Source: Bradyrhizobium manausense (GTDB taxonomy: Bacteria; Pseudomonadota; Alphaproteobacteria; Rhizobiales; Xanthobacteraceae). From it: DNA of 64,000 bases. A program made the position numbers and the translations under genes. Shown here in pieces: positions 50,930 through 58,605 of this stretch. Below the pieces are notes generated by a model. It made no database searches and was not told the origin of the DNA. It saw only the letters and a program-made list of their open reading frames with translations. Position 1 is the stretch's first letter. Every line of letters starts with the position of its first letter. Location of the stretch: assembly GCF_018130615.1 (NCBI RefSeq), contig NZ_JAFCKB010000004.1, positions 186,001-250,000 of the forward strand, written 5' to 3'.

Positions 50930-51175
50930 ATGTCCGACCATGTCGTCCCGCACTTCCATAACGATGCCGGTGTTCCCGTCATCGAGATCGGCTCGCAAGA
51001 GTTCATGTGCGTCGGCGCCAATCCTCCGTTCGATCATCCGCACGTCTTCCTGGACCTCGGCAACGACAACGAGATCATCTGCCCGTACTGCTCGACGCTG
51101 TACCGCTTTGCCGCCGACCTGAAGCCGGGCGAAGCCCGCCCCCCCGAATGCGTGCTGAAGGACAAGGTGGCCTGA
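50930..51175 (+). CDS. Zinc-finger protein of the NDUFS6/zf-CHCC type
   Basis: An 81-residue protein. Ligands Cys27, His36, Cys51 and Cys54 (CVGANPPFDHPH, then IICPYCSTLYRF) form the CHCC zinc site of the family that includes the complex-I subunit NDUFS6 in mitochondria and alphaproteobacteria. It may be an accessory subunit of NADH dehydrogenase, although no nuo genes are near. Its stop lies 16 bases before the GTG of the monooxygenase gene, and a hairpin joins them. Confidence 0.9.
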   Translation: MSDHVVPHFHNDAGVPVIEIGSQEFMCVGANPPFDHPHVFLDLGNDNEIICPYCSTLYRFAADLKPGEARPPECVLKDKVA

Positions 51176-51191
51176 CCGTTCTCTTCGGTCA

Positions 51192-52394
51192 GTGGCCCTC
51201 CCGCGAACGATCGTCATTGCCGGTGCCGGAATCGGAGGACTGACGGCTGCGCTTGCGCTGGCAGCCCGCGGTTTCCGCATCGTCGTGCTGGAGAAGGCCG
51301 AGCGGCTCGAGGAAGTCGGCGCCGGCCTGCAACTTTCCCCCAATGCCAGCCGCGTGCTGGTCGAGCTTGGCCTCACGGAACGGCTGAAGCTGCGCGCCGT
51401 CGTTCCGGAGGCGGTCTCGATCATGAGCGCGCGCGCCGGCGGCGAATTGCTGCGCATGCCGCTCGGCGAGGCGGCGTCAGCGCGCGCTGGCGCCCCCTAT
51501 TGGGTGGTGCATCGGGCCGACCTGCAATCCGCGCTCGCCGGCGCGGTCGCAGACCATCCCGATATCGATTTGAAATTGGGCGCGACCTTCGAGGATGTCG
51601 CGCCCCACGCCAAGGGACTGACGGTGGTCCATCGTAGCGGGACCATTCGCCGCAGCGACCTCGCCAGCGCCCTGATCGGCGCCGACGGCATCTGGTCGAC
51701 GGTACGCCAGCATCTGTTCCCCGAGGTGCAGCCGCGTTTCTCCGGCCTGATCGCGTGGCGCGGCACGCTCGATGCGACGCAACTGCCGAGGGACTACACC
51801 GCGCGGCGGGTGCAGCTCTGGATGGGCCCAAATGCCCATCTCGTCGCCTATCCCATTGCGGGCGGCCGCCAAGTCAACGTGGTGGCGGTGCTGCCGGGCA
51901 GCTGGAACAGGCCGGGCTGGAGCACTCCGGGGGATCCCTCCGAGGTGATGGACGCCTTCGCCGCGCCGCGCTGGCCGCCGGCGGCGCGAATGATGCTCGC
52001 AAGCGTCGACAGCTGGCGCAAATGGGCGCTGTTCGGCGTGCCCGATGGCTGCCCCTGGAGCAAGGGCCCGGTCGCGCTGCTCGGCGATGCCGTGCACGCG
52101 ATGCTGCCGTTCGCGGCCCAAGGCGCCGGCATGGCGATCGAGGATGCGGCCGTGCTCGCCCGGCATCTGAGCATCAAGGCCGCAGAGGACGCGGGCAGCG
52201 TCGCGGCAGCGCTGACACACTATGGCCGCGCCCGTCAGGTCCGTGTCAGGAAAGTGCAGCGCACGGCACGGCAGCAAGGCCGAATCTATCATCTCGGAGG
52301 CCCGCTCGCGCTCGCGCGCGATCTTGCGATCCGCGCACTCGGTCCGAACCGCATGCTGGCGCGGCAGGACTGGATCTACGGCTGGCGTCCCTGA
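51192..52394 (+). CDS. FAD-dependent aromatic monooxygenase (salicylate hydroxylase-like)
   Basis: A 400-residue flavoprotein of class A monooxygenases. The FAD motif is IAGAGIGGLTAALALAARG (residues about 7-25), the second Asp-Gly motif is ALIGADGIWSTVR, and the GD motif is ALLGDAVHAMLPFAAQGAG near 295. Such enzymes hydroxylate aromatic rings such as salicylate, or act in ubiquinone biosynthesis. No ring-cleavage gene is nearby, so the substrate is unknown. The GTG start at 51192 lacks a normal ribosome site; it is enclosed in a hairpin with the end of the zinc-finger gene, so expression may depend on translational coupling. Confidence 0.9.
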   Translation: MALPRTIVIAGAGIGGLTAALALAARGFRIVVLEKAERLEEVGAGLQLSPNASRVLVELGLTERLKLRAVVPEAVSIMSARAGGELLRMPLGEAASARAGAPYWVVHRADLQSALAGAVADHPDIDLKLGATFEDVAPHAKGLTVVHRSGTIRRSDLASALIGADGIWSTVRQHLFPEVQPRFSGLIAWRGTLDATQLPRDYTARRVQLWMGPNAHLVAYPIAGGRQVNVVAVLPGSWNRPGWSTPGDPSEVMDAFAAPRWPPAARMMLASVDSWRKWALFGVPDGCPWSKGPVALLGDAVHAMLPFAAQGAGMAIEDAAVLARHLSIKAAEDAGSVAAALTHYGRARQVRVRKVQRTARQQGRIYHLGGPLALARDLAIRALGPNRMLARQDWIYGWRP

Positions 52395-52412
52395 CGCGGG
52401 AGCGAGACAGCC

Positions 52413-52823
52413 TTAGCGCTTCGGAGCGGGCTTGATGTCCGGCCGCTGCGGCCCAGAAGGCGCCGGCTTCGCATCAGGCGGCGTTTCCCGGCACCGGTTG
52501 CGGCGCCAGGCGTCCTCCGCCAACTGCGCCGAGCCGCGCACCGCGACGTAGTCGTTGCGATAGGCAAGCTCGGACACGACGGCGCCGCCGGCCCCGGTCT
52601 CGGCCTTGTCCATCAGCTTCTGCAGTTCGGCGGTGCGGGCGGCGAGCGCCTTGCGTTCGCCCTCGAGCTGCTTGCAATCGTACAGTTCGTATTTGGCAGG
52701 ATCGGCGAACGCCGGAGCGACCGTCTCGCTCATGCCGGCGCAACCGGACAGCGCGAAGCCGGCCGCGACCAGCGCGGCCATCGCGCAGCAGGCGCGCAAG
52801 GAAGAGGAAAGCGAAGCAAGCAT
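52413..52823 (-). CDS. Small outer-membrane lipoprotein
   Basis: A 136-residue lipoprotein. The signal peptide (residues 1-27) ends in the lipobox LSGC, with Cys as the first mature residue (AGFALSGCAGMS). The mature part has YELYDCKQLEGERKALAARTAELQKLMDKAE, a coiled-coil-like helix, and ends in a Pro-rich tail (PAPSGPQRPDIKPAPKR). The start ATG at 52823 fits the signal peptide. It is convergent with the monooxygenase and upstream of the tRNA region. The function is unknown; many Bradyrhizobium strains carry such a protein. Confidence 0.85.
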   Translation of the reverse strand: MLASLSSSLRACCAMAALVAAGFALSGCAGMSETVAPAFADPAKYELYDCKQLEGERKALAARTAELQKLMDKAETGAGGAVVSELAYRNDYVAVRGSAQLAEDAWRRNRCRETPPDAKPAPSGPQRPDIKPAPKR

Positions 52824-52994
52824 GGGCAGAAAAATAGTCCCCGTGAATTGAGAATGCCTAAAGCAGGACCAGATGTCCGGATTGAGGCTTTGCCTTGTGC
52901 CGCCGGCTCGCTTAAGGAAGAGCCCCTGTCCGGCGCAGCAGCACCAATTCCAGGCCGCCGGACAGGACTTAAGTGTTTGATCTCGTTGGATCAA

Positions 52995-53083
52995 GCGGGC
53001 ATGGCGGAATTGGTAGACGCAAGGGACTTAAAATCCCTCGGTGCGCAAGCGCTGTGCCGGTTCGACCCCGGCTGCCCGCACCA
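52995..53083 (+). tRNA. tRNA-Leu (anticodon TAA), CCA encoded
   Basis: The acceptor stem GCGGGCA (52995-53001) pairs with TGCCCGC (53073-53079). The discriminator A and CCA are at 53080-53083. The anticodon stem AGGGA/TCCCT encloses CTTAAAA, giving anticodon TAA, and a long variable arm (CGGTGCGCAAGCGCTG) and TTCGACC T-loop follow, as expected for a class II tRNA-Leu. Its 3' half (53029-53076) has a 43-of-48 copy at 54641-54688. Confidence 0.95.
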
Positions 53084-53380
53084 ACGCGCTCGCTCTCCGA
53101 TGTTTGAGCCCAAATCCTCACCGAAAGCCGCTTCACAGTTTTCCGAATCGCTTTCAGCCAGATTTGGCCCGGTTTGGCTGCATCGCCAACGTCGAGATTC
53201 CCAACGCGATTCCCTTGAGCGGCCTGTCATCATCAACGGAATATCTTGCGCCGCAGAGGTCGAGACCTCACGCGCCTTCCGTAAGACAACGGGAAGCAAC
53301 CAGTTCCATCGTATCGACCGCGCGTGAGCCGCAATGCGTCCGGCTCTATCCCCATTCAATCTTAACCGATCGTCCCGATC

Positions 53381-54643
53381 ATGGCGGCATTGCAGACAAT
53401 TCTGGCGCGGTACATGGATAGGGCCGAGTTCGAGAGCGAGATCGCGCGTGCGTCCTGCTGGTCGTTTCGGCCGGCTCTGGAAGACATGTACGTCGCGCGC
53501 TGTGGGCCTTCGATGGCCCGTCACATGGCCCGCGCGGCGACCGTCAACGCCGTTTTGACGCTTGCCGCCATCGGCTTCGATCGGTCAAACAGCCTGGAGG
53601 TGTTCGCCGCCGCGTGGCCATGGCGTTGCCTCGCTGCAATGCTCTGTGCGGGCGTAGCAATGTTCGGCTTTCGATCCCGCGACGGCGGTCGGACCGGCCT
53701 CGCCTATGGCATCGCTGTCCTCGCCATCATGGCAAGCATCGAGTTCGCCGGTGTCGCCGCTCCGCCGGCAACGCAGGAGAACTACATGCTGGCGGCGATC
53801 ATCCTGTTCGCTGTCTGCCTTGCGGCCGTTCCCATTCCGTTTGTCGCTGGTCTGATCACGTGCCTGATCGGTGCAATCCTGCATCCGCTTCTGCCGGTTC
53901 TGTATGGAGCCGGCACGAGCCACCTCTTGAGCGACTCCATCATCGGCTCCGCTGCGTCACTGACAATCCTGCTCGTCATCCGCAAAAATGAAATTGGTCG
54001 GCGGCGCCGTTTCCTGGAGACACTCCGCTACGAACTCGCCGCGACCGAATTGAGCCTGATGAACAGGGAATTGCTCCGGCTGTCCAATACCGATGCGTTG
54101 ACCGGCCTTCCGAACCGGCGCTTCTTCGAAGCCGAGGCCGCGCGGCTGTGCGCGGAAAGAGGAAATCGCAGCATCGGCGCGATCCTGATGGATGTCGACC
54201 ACTTCAAGAAGTACAATGACGCGGCCGGGCACATTGCCGGAGACGTGTGCCTGCGCACGGTTGCGCAAGCGCTTGCCGGCAAAGCTCGCGAAGACGGCGT
54301 CAGCATCGTCCGCTATGGCGGCGAGGAATTCGCGGCGATGATTCCGGCGAACACGCCGTCCGAGTTGGAGACCCTTTGCGAGGGCCTGAAGAACGCGGTC
54401 GCCAATATTAAGCTGTCTCATCCCGGCCTGCCCGGCCAAAACGTGAGCATCAGCATCGGCCTGGCCTGGCGGGATGAATTGGCAGACGAACCGCAATCGC
54501 TGCTCGAAGAAGCTGACAGGGCCCTGTACGACGCAAAAGCTGCCGGGCGAAATTGCATCTCCTGGCCCCGCGCAGCCACACCCTCGCCCAGCATCATCCC
54601 GGTGCAGGGAGTGTCCGGCGTCACTCCGAACGTACACTCCTAA
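53381..54643 (+). CDS. Diguanylate cyclase with N-terminal membrane sensor
   Basis: A 420-residue inner-membrane enzyme that makes cyclic-di-GMP from two GTP. Six hydrophobic segments (about residues 55-200) form a membrane sensor of unknown type. The GGDEF domain covers about 230-400, with NTDALTGLPNRR, the metal-binding Asp in DVDHFKKYND (271-280) and the active-site GGEEF at 313-317. The allosteric RxxD inhibitory site normally 5 residues before GGEEF is not present. The last three bases are part of the tRNA-like repeat. It lies between tRNA-Leu and this repeat, so it may have arrived with an integrative element. Confidence 0.92.
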   Translation: MAALQTILARYMDRAEFESEIARASCWSFRPALEDMYVARCGPSMARHMARAATVNAVLTLAAIGFDRSNSLEVFAAAWPWRCLAAMLCAGVAMFGFRSRDGGRTGLAYGIAVLAIMASIEFAGVAAPPATQENYMLAAIILFAVCLAAVPIPFVAGLITCLIGAILHPLLPVLYGAGTSHLLSDSIIGSAASLTILLVIRKNEIGRRRRFLETLRYELAATELSLMNRELLRLSNTDALTGLPNRRFFEAEAARLCAERGNRSIGAILMDVDHFKKYNDAAGHIAGDVCLRTVAQALAGKAREDGVSIVRYGGEEFAAMIPANTPSELETLCEGLKNAVANIKLSHPGLPGQNVSISIGLAWRDELADEPQSLLEEADRALYDAKAAGRNCISWPRAATPSPSIIPVQGVSGVTPNVHS

Positions 54644-54688
54644 AATCCCGCGGTGCGCCAGCGCTATGCCGGCTCGGCCCCGGCTGCC
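54641..54688 (+). repeat. tRNA-Leu 3'-half copy (candidate attachment-site remnant)
   Basis: 48 bases that align without gaps to 53029-53076 of tRNA-Leu(TAA) with 43 identities. Differences are at positions 10, 19, 26, 33 and 37. It starts at the stop codon TAA of the diguanylate cyclase. Such a copy at the other end of a gene next to a tRNA is the usual sign of an att duplication left by an integrative element. Confidence 0.75.
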
Positions 54689-54879
54689 GGGATTCTCGCG
54701 ACGAGACTTTGCCTCATCGCGCCGTTGACGCAGAGGCGCGATCGCACCTAATAGTTCCGCCAACTATTCGGTTATCCCAACGAAACATTCCACACCAATC
54801 GGAGAGTCGGACGAGCAGAGGCCGCTTCCGGGTGGCCTTTGCATTTTCAACTGACGCATCATTTCAAATGGAGACTCGC

Positions 54880-55374
54880 ATGCGCTTTGCTGAATTCGCC
54901 AAATCCGCGGCCACCGCGCTGCTGTTTGCCGTCGCTTTGGCCGCCCCGGCGCATGCGCAGATCAACAAGCAAGTCATCTCGGGCACATGGTACGAGGATC
55001 GGGCTACGGCAAATGGCAATACCAACTCGCTCATTCTGACACTCACTCAAGTGCCGGCAAACAAGTTTCTCAATATCACTCACGTCGCTTGCACGATCGC
55101 CACGCAAACCAGCCAGGTTCTGGATCGTGTCGATTTGAACACCGGATCGACCTCGGGCAATTCCGATCTTGGCCGGTCCTATCCCCTCCGAGGAAACGTC
55201 TCTCCACAGGTCGTGGCCAGCGCCAATAGCTGGTCCGTTGTGACGGACAAGGTCTATTTCAAGATTGGACCGGGCCGTTATCCGTCGATCAGCATCTCGA
55301 CCTATAGCTCGGGAGGAGCCACGCCCTACGTCACCGCGAGCTGCGTCATCGTCGGAGATCTGTCGGACTCCTGA
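54880..55374 (+). CDS. Small exported hypothetical protein
   Basis: A 164-residue protein. The signal peptide is residues about 5-27 (ATALLFAVALAAPAHA-Q). The mature domain is beta-rich, with many Thr, Ser and Asn (ATQTSQVLDRVDLNTGSTSG) and two Cys (HVACTIATQ and TASCVIVGDL) that could be a disulphide. It ends in GDLSDS. No family is recognised. ATG 54880 has GGAG 6 bases upstream. The codons and base composition are visibly less GC-rich than the neighbours, in line with an accessory origin. It is close to the tRNA-Leu islet and convergent with the GT87-type gene. Confidence 0.75.
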   Translation: MRFAEFAKSAATALLFAVALAAPAHAQINKQVISGTWYEDRATANGNTNSLILTLTQVPANKFLNITHVACTIATQTSQVLDRVDLNTGSTSGNSDLGRSYPLRGNVSPQVVASANSWSVVTDKVYFKIGPGRYPSISISTYSSGGATPYVTASCVIVGDLSDS

Positions 55375-55388
55375 GGCGCTGGCAAGCG

Positions 55389-56654
55389 CTAAGCCGCTTC
55401 GCCCGCGGCTGCCCGCGCGCCTTGCGCTGGCGCCGCCAACCACGCCCACAACATGATCCAGAAGCAGACGAGCGCAGCCGCAATCTGCACGAAGCTGCCT
55501 TCGATCGACATTCCCGTGATCGAGACCAGCGTCGGAACCGCAATGCCGATGGTCAGCACGGCGGCGAGGGCGGCGGCCGGGAGATCGACGATCAGGACCG
55601 CGAAGTAGACCGCGAGCTCCAGGAAGGCATATTCCTTGAGGCGCGGCGAGCAGAGATAGAGGCCCGACATCGCGAGCACCGTCATCCGCATCGCCGCCTG
55701 CGGATGATCGATCAGCCAGCCGTCGAGGCGTGCCGGCAACGATCCCGCATTGTTGCGGATCGCACGCAGCAGCGACCAGCCGAGCGGCGCGAGCACGAAC
55801 GCCGTTGCCGCCAGCGCGTAGATCGCAAACACGAGCGGCTTGCTGTCGGCGACACCGGCACGATCCACAATGCTTTGCGCCAGCAGCAGCAGCGACGGAT
55901 TGGTTTCCTCGAGCTGGACCGAATGCTGATCGGGGATCCCTCCGGTGATCGCGAGCAGCCAACTCGAGAACAGGTTCGGATAGAAAACAATCGAGACCAG
56001 GATCGGCAGCACGAAGCCGAGGCCCGCCACGGTCATCAGGACAAGTTTCCGCCGCCGTGACAGCGGCAGAAAATAGAGTGCGGCCAGCACCGGGCAGAAC
56101 ACCAGCTTGAACGACATCACGACGCCGAGCAGCGCCGCCCCTGCCACACGGGCCACGTCATGGCGATCGTCGGGCTCCGTGGAGCGAAGCAGAAGGGCGA
56201 GTGCTGCAGCAGTCAGCGCGCCGCCGAGGATTGCGAAATTGCCCGAGGCCAACACCCATTCGAAGCCGACGAACGCACCGAACACGGTGAGCCCCTTCAG
56301 GGGCACGTCGTGCAAGCTGCGCGTCCGGCCGATCGCCGGCAGCAGCAAGCTGCTGAGCATGGCTAGGATGAGAAACACGCCGCGGTGATGGCCGACGAGA
56401 AAGCCGCCTGCACACAGCGGGCGGAAGGCGTCGAGCGTCACCGGCAGATAAGGATAAGAGAGCTTGGTGCCCTTCAGATTTTTCACGAAATAGGGATCGA
56501 GCCCGTCAGCATGCGCATCGACCGCTGCGCAATTGACGCGAACGTCCCAGCCGTATCGCGTATCGAGCGCGGCGTCGTTGGCGAGATTGGCGAACACCAG
56601 AAACGCCACCAGGGCGATCAGGCAGGCAAGCCAAAGGCTCCGCTTGCCGACCAT
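55389..56654 (-). CDS. GT87/DUF2029-type membrane glycosyltransferase
   Basis: A 421-residue polytopic protein with about ten transmembrane helices. It begins MVGKRSLWLACLIALVAFL. The extracytoplasmic loop after TM1 has DGLDPYFVKNLKGTKLSYPYLP, and the acidic site DPY is the usual signature of GT87 (alpha-mannosyltransferase-like) proteins. The family uses polyprenyl-linked sugars to build envelope glycans. A GTG at 56702 could add 16 residues. It lies between a small exported protein (convergent) and a divergent MFS pump. The acceptor is not known. Confidence 0.85.
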   Translation of the reverse strand: MVGKRSLWLACLIALVAFLVFANLANDAALDTRYGWDVRVNCAAVDAHADGLDPYFVKNLKGTKLSYPYLPVTLDAFRPLCAGGFLVGHHRGVFLILAMLSSLLLPAIGRTRSLHDVPLKGLTVFGAFVGFEWVLASGNFAILGGALTAAALALLLRSTEPDDRHDVARVAGAALLGVVMSFKLVFCPVLAALYFLPLSRRRKLVLMTVAGLGFVLPILVSIVFYPNLFSSWLLAITGGIPDQHSVQLEETNPSLLLLAQSIVDRAGVADSKPLVFAIYALAATAFVLAPLGWSLLRAIRNNAGSLPARLDGWLIDHPQAAMRMTVLAMSGLYLCSPRLKEYAFLELAVYFAVLIVDLPAAALAAVLTIGIAVPTLVSITGMSIEGSFVQIAAALVCFWIMLWAWLAAPAQGARAAAGEAA

Positions 56655-57040
56655 GTCGGTCGAAGGTCCCGACCATCGTGCTGTCCCGGTGATATCAGAC
56701 ACGTCCGATCCTGCCTGTGGCTTGGTTCCCCCGGCGCCCGACAGGCGTCCGGTCGGGCCACATTGGAGAGGATGCGTTGCGGATTCATCTCTCCGATATG
56801 CCGTCCCCGCTGTTATGGTGAATCCCTGGTTTCCAAGCCGTGCCTGGCGTGAGGCGCGGGCGGCGAGCCAGGCATCGAGCGCCTCCCTCGTATCCCGCAT
56901 CGCCTGATCCTGCTCGACGGCGCCGCGACCGCGATGCTGATCCCACCGCATCCTGCCCCGCCGGACAGCCATCCCAAAACATGGGTTGTGCGACGCAGCA
57001 TGGGCGCTAGATATGACCTTTGAAATCAGAGGTGAGCTGC
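56655..57040. other. Intergenic region without a supported gene
   Basis: An open frame continues upstream of the GT87-type gene to 56972, but its codons are Arg/Ala-rich and without family similarity, so it is not called. The promoters of the GT87-type gene and of the MFS gene should lie here. No repeats or palindromes of note. Confidence 0.5.
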
Positions 57041-58291
57041 TTGTCCGACGTCAATGCCGACGATTGGGTGTCCTCGGGACACCGTCCGATGGGTTTTCCC
57101 GAATTCGTTGTCGTGATCGCGTCCATCATGGCGCTGAATCCGCTCGCGATGGACATGATGTTGCCGGCGCTGCCCAATATCGGGGCGGCCTTCACCATTG
57201 CCAACGCCAACCATCTCCAGCTCGTGCTGTCGACCTTCCTGATCGGCTTCGGCGCCGGCCAGTTCGTCATGGGTCCGTTGTCGGACCGCTTCGGGCGGCG
57301 GCCGGTGCTGCTCGGCGGCATGGCGGTCTATGCGGTGGCGAGCGTGCTCGCGGTCGCGGCGCCTTCGTTCGAGACACTGCTGCTCGCGCGCGCGCTGCAA
57401 GGCCTCGGCACCTCGGCGACGCGCGTGATCGCGACCTCGATCGTGCGCGACTGCTATGCCGGCCGCCGCATGGCAAGCGTGATGTCGCTTGCGATGATGG
57501 TGTTCATCGCCGTGCCCGTGATCGCGCCCTCGTTCGGACAAGCGGTGCTGCTGGTCACGCAATGGCGCGGCATCTTCGTCGTGCTGATGCTCTACGGTGT
57601 GCTCGCGCTGGCATGGAGCGTACTGCGGCTGCCTGAAACCCTGCCCGAGTCCGAACGCCGCTCGCTGGCGCCCGCCGACGTGCTCTCGGCCTTCCGACAG
57701 ACCGTCACCAATCGCCAGACCATCGGCTATGCGACAGCCGCCGGCAGCGTCATCGGCGCGCTCTTCGCCTTCGTATTCTGCGCGCAGCAGGTCTTCACCG
57801 GCATCTATCATCTCGGCCACTATTTCCCCCTCGCCTTCGCCACAATCGCGGCCGGCACGGCCATCGCCGGCTTCCTCAATGCGAAGCTGGTCGGACGGCT
57901 CGGCATGCGCGTGATCTCGCATGGCGCGCTGACGCTGTACGCCGTGGTGGCCGGCGTGATGCTGCTGACCGAAATCCTCGGCCTGCTGCCCCTACCCCTG
58001 TTCATGGTGCTGTCGGCGCTGATGATGTTCTCGTTCGGCATGATGGTCGCCAATTTCACTGCGCTCGCGATGGAGCCGCAGGGCCACATCGCCGGCACCG
58101 CCTCCTCGCTCTACGGCTCGATCACGACGCTGATCGGCATCGCCGTCGGCACGGCCATCGGCCAAAGCTTCGACGGGACACTGCTGCCGTTCTCCGTCGG
58201 CTTCTTCCTGTCGACGCTGGCGGCGCTCGCGATCGTGCTCGTGGTGGAGAAGGGACGGCTGTTCAAGCCGCACCATCGCCCCATCGCCTGA
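57041..58291 (+). CDS. Bcr/CflA-type MFS drug-efflux transporter
   Basis: A 416-residue secondary transporter with twelve predicted transmembrane helices. The Bcr/CflA features are visible: PLAMDMMLPALPNIGAAF in TM1, GPLSDRFGRRPVLLGG after TM2, and RALQGLGTSATRVIATSIVRD in TM4. Relatives export bicyclomycin, chloramphenicol and other drugs. The start TTG at 57041 has GAGGTG 7 bases upstream; a TTG at 57020 would add 7 residues. It stands alone. Confidence 0.9.
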   Translation: MSDVNADDWVSSGHRPMGFPEFVVVIASIMALNPLAMDMMLPALPNIGAAFTIANANHLQLVLSTFLIGFGAGQFVMGPLSDRFGRRPVLLGGMAVYAVASVLAVAAPSFETLLLARALQGLGTSATRVIATSIVRDCYAGRRMASVMSLAMMVFIAVPVIAPSFGQAVLLVTQWRGIFVVLMLYGVLALAWSVLRLPETLPESERRSLAPADVLSAFRQTVTNRQTIGYATAAGSVIGALFAFVFCAQQVFTGIYHLGHYFPLAFATIAAGTAIAGFLNAKLVGRLGMRVISHGALTLYAVVAGVMLLTEILGLLPLPLFMVLSALMMFSFGMMVANFTALAMEPQGHIAGTASSLYGSITTLIGIAVGTAIGQSFDGTLLPFSVGFFLSTLAALAIVLVVEKGRLFKPHHRPIA

Positions 58292-58345
58292 GGAACTTCG
58301 CGGACCTCTCGATGTTGTCCTGCAGCATTTCGAGAGGCGGCTTCA

Positions 58346-58486
58346 ATGGAACTGGAACAGCACGACGAACGTCACGGGTCAGAGCGGCGGCAGACTGGGG
58401 AGCCGGCCGCGGCCGCCGAGCAAGCCGTCGTCAACCCGCCGTTTGCCAGCGAGGGGCTCGAGCAGGTGCGCGACAGCCACTGCTGA
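58346..58486 (+). CDS. Possible small ORF of unknown significance
   Basis: A 46-codon frame, MELEQHDERHGSERRQTGEP then AAAAEQAVVNPPFASEGLEQ, ends in DSHC. GAGAGG lies 9 bases before the ATG. The amino-acid composition is hydrophilic and no family is recognised. It is between the MFS gene and a terminator of the minus-strand binding-protein gene. It may be a chance frame; it is mentioned because the ribosome site is good. Confidence 0.25.
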   Translation: MELEQHDERHGSERRQTGEPAAAAEQAVVNPPFASEGLEQVRDSHC

Positions 58487-58522
58487 ACGATACGCCCCAT
58501 TTCGTCCCGCTTCGCGCAACAG

Positions 58523-58552
58523 AAAACGGCGCCGCTGATGACAGCGGCGCCG
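58523..58552 (-). terminator. Rho-independent terminator of the peptide-binding-protein gene
   Basis: On the minus strand a 10-bp perfect stem CGGCGCCGCT/AGCGGCGCCG (58527-58536 with 58543-58552) and a 6-base loop is followed by TTTT. It lies 54 bases after the binding-protein stop. Confidence 0.8.
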
Positions 58553-58605
58553 CGCGATGATCGAGACGAAAGGTGCAGGAAGCCCTTCCCTGATCCGGAC
58601 TTGTC

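Noticed and set aside
52848-53327. 159-codon open frame across the tRNA-Leu
   Set aside because: It includes a complete tRNA structure and has no ribosome site or family resemblance.
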